Part shown: positions 6,505 through 10,132 of the stretch, in pieces
How positions within the stretch are numbered: the stretch's first letter is position 1
Layout of the letters: each line of letters begins with the position of its first letter
NCBI GenBank assembly: GCA_002293665.1
Contig: DBDQ01000056.1
Location: forward strand, 535-10,666
Direction: 5' to 3'
From: Alistipes sp. UBA928
GTDB taxonomy: Bacteria > Bacteroidota > Bacteroidia > Bacteroidales > Rikenellaceae
Length of the DNA: 10,132 nt
The notes under the pieces: generated by a model
Database searches by the model: none
The model's input: only the letters and a program-made list of their open reading frames with translations
What the model was told of the DNA's origin: nothing
Made by a program: the position numbers and the translations under genes

Positions 6505-7500
6505 TTATGGGACGGAAATACCTAAAATGGGCAACAAATGAAAGGCCAAAACGGCCACCAGAATGACAGAATAGATCGCCGTGGAGACCGCCGACCCACG
6601 ACCAAAGAAGGCGTAAGGCAGGCATACCGCGCACGGTATCCCCAGTAGGGCGGCCAAAGCAAGGGATGTTCCCGGAATAACCGCCGAAATCGACATGAAG
6701 ATCGACACCAGCGCGACATGGCTTATGAATTTGTACTGGGTTTTGCGGATGTTCTTATGGTTGCCGGCCACCCGTATGAGTGCCGTGAGGGTGAGTGCCA
6801 CCACGGGTAACGCCACCGAGAGTGTGGTGAAGGGCAACGAAAACTCCAAGTCCGGTTTTTCAATCGTGCACCGCCACAATTCCTGCCAGATGTAGCTGGC
6901 ATCGGCGCCCATCGCCCAATAGATGAATCCCGCCGCCGGCAGAGGCAGCGCCAGGCCCACGAAACAGACCACCGTCTCGCGCCACGACCGGCGGTAGATA
7001 ACCAGTGCCGCCACGGCAACGGGCAGAATCCACAACACTGCCGGAGCATAGAGTAGCGGAACGAGGCCTAGCCAGAATCCGGCGTGGAAGAGTTCGGTGA
7101 AACTGTATCCCTTGTGGAACGAAAACGCGAACTGCCTCATGGCCAACACCAGAAACCACGCGGCCAACAGCGTTGCGAGAACCTCGCCTGAGAGGGCCAC
7201 TCCGCCCGCGGCGACGAGGTATATCTGTGGTGGGAGGTAGTTGCGGCTCGCGGCGGGGGCGTACTTTATGCTCAACTGCACGACTAACAAAAGTGTCCAG
7301 CCGACAACGATGGCGGCCACGGCGGCGGCCAACCATCCGTGGGCCACGGTGAACCTGGTGAGCGCGGAGGCCAGCGGCATGCCTCCCTCGAAAGGAGCCT
7401 CGACGGCGTAGGGTGCAATCGACCACCGGGCGACGAAAAGTACCGCCAGAAGTGCGCAGATCAACGCCGAAACTATTAACGATTGCCGCGAGGCATTCAT
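6505..7500 (-). CDS. Polytopic membrane protein, DUF6427-like
   Basis: This 331-aa protein is strongly hydrophobic, with about eight to ten membrane segments (roughly 6-26, 55-78, 93-124, 136-168, 175-197, 223-244, 260-300, 305-329). The block ELFHAGFWLGLVPLLYAPAVL followed by a basic RRSWRETVVCFVGLALPLPAA turn resembles the Bacteroidetes-specific DUF6427 family, as I recall its pattern (AGF-x-IGLASLFY ... FNWREW ... GLLTP). No function is established and I see no catalytic motif. It starts 3 nt after the purD stop, so it is the third gene of the metX-purD operon. A role in purine metabolism does not follow from that position. Several strong hydrophobic stretches may cross the membrane twice, so the segment count is approximate. 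Confidence 0.75.
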   Translation of the reverse strand: MNASRQSLIVSALICALLAVLFVARWSIAPYAVEAPFEGGMPLASALTRFTVAHGWLAAAVAAIVVGWTLLLVVQLSIKYAPAASRNYLPPQIYLVAAGGVALSGEVLATLLAAWFLVLAMRQFAFSFHKGYSFTELFHAGFWLGLVPLLYAPAVLWILPVAVAALVIYRRSWRETVVCFVGLALPLPAAGFIYWAMGADASYIWQELWRCTIEKPDLEFSLPFTTLSVALPVVALTLTALIRVAGNHKNIRKTQYKFISHVALVSIFMSISAVIPGTSLALAALLGIPCAVCLPYAFFGRGSAVSTAIYSVILVAVLAFHLLPILGISVP

Positions 7501-7503
7501 GTG

Positions 7504-8841
7504 CTATTTCAGGTCTTGTCCGATGTCGCGGCGGAATGCCATACCTTCGAACGAAATGCTGGAGATCGTGGCGTAGCTTCGTGCCAGGGCCTCGTCCATC
7601 GTTTCCCCGAGCGATGTCACGGCCAATACCCGTCCGCCGGAGGTTACCACTTCTTTTCTCACACATTTCGTGCCGGCGTGGAAGACGATGGTCTCCGCGC
7701 GCGGGCAATTCCCCTCCTGCAAAGGAGGAGTAGCAGCCCGAAGGGCCGACGTGGTGGTGCCGGTGACCGGGAAGCCTTTCCGGTAGTCGCCCGGATAGCC
7801 GCCCGACACGCAGACCACCGTGGTGGCGCAAAGCGGGGTGACGGTGAGCGTGTATTTGTCGAGAGTGCCGCACACGATCCCCTCGAACAGTCCCACGGCG
7901 TCGCTCGTGATGCGCGGAAAGACAACCTCGGTTTCGGGGTCACCCATCCTCACGTTGTACTCTATCACGCGCGGTCTGCCGTTCACGTTCATCAGCCCTA
8001 TGAAGATGAATCCGCGGTAGACGATCCCCTCGGCCGCGAGGCCGGAGACGGTCGGTTTCACGATATGCTCCTCGACCCTGCGCATGAACTCGTCATTGGC
8101 GAACGGGACGGGCGAAACCGCTCCCATGCCGCCCGTGTTGGGCCCGGTGTCGCCCTCGCCTATGCGTTTGTAGTCTTTTGCCACAGGCAGGATGCGGTAG
8201 TTCGTGCCGTCGGTGGCGACGAACACCGAGCACTCGATGCCGTTGAGGTACTCTTCGATCACCACCCGCGAGCCCGCCGCACCGAACTTTCCGCCCAGCA
8301 TTTCGGCCAACTCCGCCTTCGCCTCGTCGAGCGTCGGGGCGATTATCACTCCCTTGCCCGCGGCGAGTCCGTCGGCCTTGAGCACGTAGGGCGGGCGCAG
8401 CGTCTCCAGAAATGCTTCGCCTGCTTCCACCTCGTCTTTCGTAAAAGTGCGGTAGGCGGCGGTGGGGATCGAATGGCGCATCATGAACCCCTTTGCGAAG
8501 TCTTTACTTCCCTCGAGCTTCGCCCCTGCCTCGCCCGGCCCGGCGACGGGCACGAACTTCAATTCGGGATCGCTCTCGAAGAAGTCGACTATTCCCTTGG
8601 TGAGCGGTTCCTCGGGTCCCACCACCACGAGTCCCACGCCGTGGTTTAAGGCAAACTGTTTGATGGCGCCGAAGTTCGTAGCCTCCATTTCGACGTTGGT
8701 GCCGCACGAGGCGGTGCCGGCGTTACCCGGTGCGATGTAGAGTTTTCCGCAGCGCGGACTTGCCGCCAGGCTTCGCGCGATGGCGTGCTCTCGCCCTCCT
8801 CCTCCGAGGAGCAGGATGTTTATCTTTTCAGCTAATTTCAT
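7504..8841 (-). CDS. purD: Phosphoribosylamine-glycine ligase (GAR synthetase)
   Basis: PurD joins 5-phosphoribosylamine and glycine using ATP, the second step of de novo purine synthesis, in the cytosol. The 445-aa product has ILLLGGGGREHAIA (9-22), the N-terminal nucleotide-fold signature. It also has VGPEEPL (74-80), the ATP-grasp segment YVLKADGLAAGKGV (152-165), GPNTGGMGAVSP (233-244) and VIEYNVRMGDPETEV (292-306), which carry the metal/ATP residues. It starts at 8841, overlapping the metX stop by 4 nt (ATGA), so translation is probably coupled. It is about 20 residues longer than usual. The excess lies between VTG (359-361) and IVFHAG (385-390), where a translated palindromic DNA element has been inserted in frame. 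This region precedes the C-terminal domain's GGRVLAVTS and the catalytic motifs are intact, so the enzyme is probably active. Confidence 0.97.
   Translation of the reverse strand: MKLAEKINILLLGGGGREHAIARSLAASPRCGKLYIAPGNAGTASCGTNVEMEATNFGAIKQFALNHGVGLVVVGPEEPLTKGIVDFFESDPELKFVPVAGPGEAGAKLEGSKDFAKGFMMRHSIPTAAYRTFTKDEVEAGEAFLETLRPPYVLKADGLAAGKGVIIAPTLDEAKAELAEMLGGKFGAAGSRVVIEEYLNGIECSVFVATDGTNYRILPVAKDYKRIGEGDTGPNTGGMGAVSPVPFANDEFMRRVEEHIVKPTVSGLAAEGIVYRGFIFIGLMNVNGRPRVIEYNVRMGDPETEVVFPRITSDAVGLFEGIVCGTLDKYTLTVTPLCATTVVCVSGGYPGDYRKGFPVTGTTTSALRAATPPLQEGNCPRAETIVFHAGTKCVRKEVVTSGGRVLAVTSLGETMDEALARSYATISSISFEGMAFRRDIGQDLK
7707..7759. repeat. Double-hairpin palindromic element inserted in frame in purD
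   Basis: The stretch holds two stem-loops. CCTCCT (7713-7718) pairs with AGGAGG (7723-7728) around GCAA, and GCCC (7736-7739) pairs with GGGC (7743-7746) around GAA; it ends in GTGGTGGT. It encodes about residues 362-379 of PurD (including SALRAATPPLQEGN), which are absent from normal PurD between VTG and IVFHAG. From memory, it resembles the small dispersed repeats of many Bacteroidetes genomes (CCCCTCCT...AGGAGGGG, then a GCCCGAAGGGC hairpin and GTGGTGG). I see no second copy in this window and no clear target-site duplication. Confidence 0.65.
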
Positions 8842-9851
8842 TTCTCTAAGAATGGTTTGATGATGTAGTTTAGTTTTTCGCTTTCGACCAGGAATCCGTC
8901 GTGGCCGAAGTCGCTCTCTATGAGTTGCATTTCTCCCTGTGGCAGGTGGTTCGCGAGGAACTGCTGCTCGACGGGCGGTATGATGATGTCGCTCGTGATA
9001 CCCACCACCATCACGGGGCAGGTTATTTGGGTCAACGCTTTTTTCACTCCGCCGCGCCCGCGCCCCACGTCGTGGGAGTCGAATGCCTCGGTGATCGTCC
9101 AGTAGGAATAGGCGTCGAACCGGCGGATGAACTTCTCGCCCTGATACTGCTGGTACGTTGCGGCGCGGTGGCCGTTGCGGCGCAGCGTGTCGTCGGGATC
9201 CTGCTGGGTGGCGTTATAGGCGAGGCTGCCGCGATACGACAACAGCGCTATGGAACGCGCTGCGGCGAGCCCTTTTTGTGCTGCGTCCTGCCGGCGCTCG
9301 CCCCACGTGCCGTCGGCGGCAATGGCCATGCGGTGGCTCTCGTTGAGGGCAATGTCCCACGGAGTGGTTTTGGCGCAGCACACCGCCACTACGAGCCGCT
9401 CGGCAAATCCCGGCCTCAGCAGTTCCATCTCCATCGCCTGGAAACCTCCGATCGACCCTCCGACGATGGCCCTGACGCGGGATATGCCCAGATGGTCGGC
9501 CAGCAGCAGGTTGGCGCGTGCCATGTCGCGCATCGTCACAAACGGGAAGTCGCAGTACCACCTCTCGCCCGTGCGCGGGTCGATGCTCATCGGCCCCGTC
9601 GTGCCGTATGGCGAGCCGAGAATGTTGGCGCACACGGTGTGGTAGCGCGCCGGGTCGAGGAAACGCTCCTCTTCCACCGTGCCGGGCCACCAGTCGCTCA
9701 CGTCGCTGTTGGCGGTGAGGGCGTGGCACACCCACACGATATTATCATCATGCCGCTCCCCGAACGTGTGGTAAGCGATCACCAACTCGGGCAACACCTC
9801 GCCGCACTCCAACTCGAACGGCCCCTCGTGCCTGTAAAATTTCACACCCAT
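8838..9851 (-). CDS. metX: Homoserine O-acetyltransferase (MetX family)
   Basis: MetX acylates L-homoserine, usually from acetyl-CoA, the committed step of methionine synthesis by the O-acetylhomoserine route. The 337-aa cytosolic alpha/beta hydrolase shows HALTANSDVSDWWPG (43-57), NILGSPYGTTGP (76-87), the nucleophile elbow GGSIGGFQAM (131-140, Ser133) and the family block ALNESHRMAI (168-177). GITSDIIIPP (284-293, Asp288) and DFGHDGF (314-320, His317) complete the triad. It is slightly shorter than many MetX. The frame runs upstream to 10109, but the ATG at 9851 (MGVKFYRHEGPFELECG) fits the family and lies 8 nt after a TAnnTTTG box. It is first in a tight operon with purD and the DUF6427-like gene. 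Acetyl versus succinyl specificity cannot be settled from the sequence. Confidence 0.93.
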   Translation of the reverse strand: MGVKFYRHEGPFELECGEVLPELVIAYHTFGERHDDNIVWVCHALTANSDVSDWWPGTVEEERFLDPARYHTVCANILGSPYGTTGPMSIDPRTGERWYCDFPFVTMRDMARANLLLADHLGISRVRAIVGGSIGGFQAMEMELLRPGFAERLVVAVCCAKTTPWDIALNESHRMAIAADGTWGERRQDAAQKGLAAARSIALLSYRGSLAYNATQQDPDDTLRRNGHRAATYQQYQGEKFIRRFDAYSYWTITEAFDSHDVGRGRGGVKKALTQITCPVMVVGITSDIIIPPVEQQFLANHLPQGEMQLIESDFGHDGFLVESEKLNYIIKPFLEK

Positions 9852-9859
9852 AACGGACG

Positions 9860-9867
9860 CAAAAATA
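9860..9867 (-). promoter_or_regulatory. -7 box of the metX-purD operon
   Basis: TATTTTTG on the minus strand is an exact TAnnTTTG match and ends 8 nt before the metX ATG. The TTTTG at 9886-9882 is too close (14 nt) to be its -33 box; at the right distance only TTTC (9892-9889) is found. The very short leader leaves no room for a riboswitch. Confidence 0.55.
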
Positions 9868-10132
9868 CGAAAACCTTCGCACAAAACGGAAAACCGGGGG
9901 TAAATAACGTTAAGTGATTGAGGATTAGATTGTAATTTCTTTGTTTTCAACGGGTACGAAAACGCCCCGGATGGAAGACAAAAGAGGGGTTTCGCAAGTT
10001 TTCCGCTACTTATCCGTTGCCCTTTCGAGGCGGCGAACGATAGCGGCCAACACGCTGAACGACACCCACAAATCAAATCCACGACATCAATGAACGCCCG
10101 TTTTCCCAAAAATCTTCACGCGAAGATAACTC
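9868..10132. other. Unassigned sequence upstream of metX up to the window edge
   Basis: No gene could be identified. An ATG at 10090 on the plus strand opens a frame (MNARFPKNLHAKIT) that runs off the right edge and could be the start of a divergent gene; nothing in 14 codons identifies it. It overlaps, as ATGA, the stop of a 40-codon plus-strand frame (9971-10093) that resembles nothing I know. Near the metX promoter, GAAAACC is directly repeated with a 20-bp period (9869-9875 and 9889-9895), and TAACGTTA (9905-9912) is a perfect palindrome. Confidence 0.3.

Noticed and set aside
7483..8649. Long plus-strand open frame (388 codons) opposite purD
   Set aside because: It mirrors the high-GC coding frame of purD; its His/Arg/Val-rich product resembles no family and has no promoter. 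The similar long frames opposite metX (8901-9917) and the MBOAT gene (2799-3971) were dismissed for the same reason.
9852..9900. SAM riboswitch upstream of metX
   Set aside because: The -7 box lies 8 nt before the start codon, leaving no leader to hold an aptamer, and no matching conserved core was seen.
9971..10093. 40-codon plus-strand frame ending in an ATGA overlap with a frame leaving the window
   Set aside because: The overlap is suggestive of coupled genes, but there is no good promoter or family match, and the second frame shows only 14 codons.

Overview
The window looks like chromosomal DNA from a fairly GC-rich member of the Bacteroidales. An Alistipes/Rikenellaceae-like genome is my best guess, from protein style only. 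Two things support Bacteroidetes. Several genes are preceded by the phylum-specific promoter (-33 TTTG, 19-21 nt, -7 TAnnTTTG) and lack a clear Shine-Dalgarno. The protein set is also typical: C69 dipeptidase, MBOAT plus SGNH pair, YggS, DUF2188, a DUF6427-like membrane protein. There is no sign of phage, transposase, CRISPR, tRNA or rRNA.

Layout, left to right. (1) Positions 1-1538, minus: exported C69-family dipeptidase, cut by the left edge, with its own promoter. (2) 1614-3983, minus: a two-gene operon, MBOAT O-acyltransferase followed 3 nt later by a membrane-anchored SGNH-like protein, probably an envelope or exopolysaccharide O-acylation module. (3) 4142-4819, plus: the PLP-homeostasis protein YggS, divergent from the MBOAT operon, with a promoter whose -7 box ends 4 nt before the ATG. 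A hairpin terminator that can work in both directions follows. (4) 4901-6148, minus: an AraC-family regulator and, downstream, a 76-aa DUF2188 protein. (5) 6149-6504: a non-coding stretch with repeats at the araC promoter. (6) 6505-9851, minus: metX, purD and a DUF6427-like membrane protein, packed with a 4-nt overlap and a 3-nt gap. (7) 9852-10132: the metX promoter, then sequence I cannot assign.

The genes are mostly housekeeping: methionine and purine biosynthesis, B6 homeostasis, peptide turnover and envelope modification. I found no convincing new multi-gene system. The most notable items are small. A roughly 53-bp double-hairpin element sits in frame inside purD and is translated as extra residues. 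Several promoters lie almost on top of their start codons. Short perfect inverted repeats lie at four promoter or start regions (C69 peptidase, yggS, DUF2188, araC), and the AraC regulator has a small Cys cluster.
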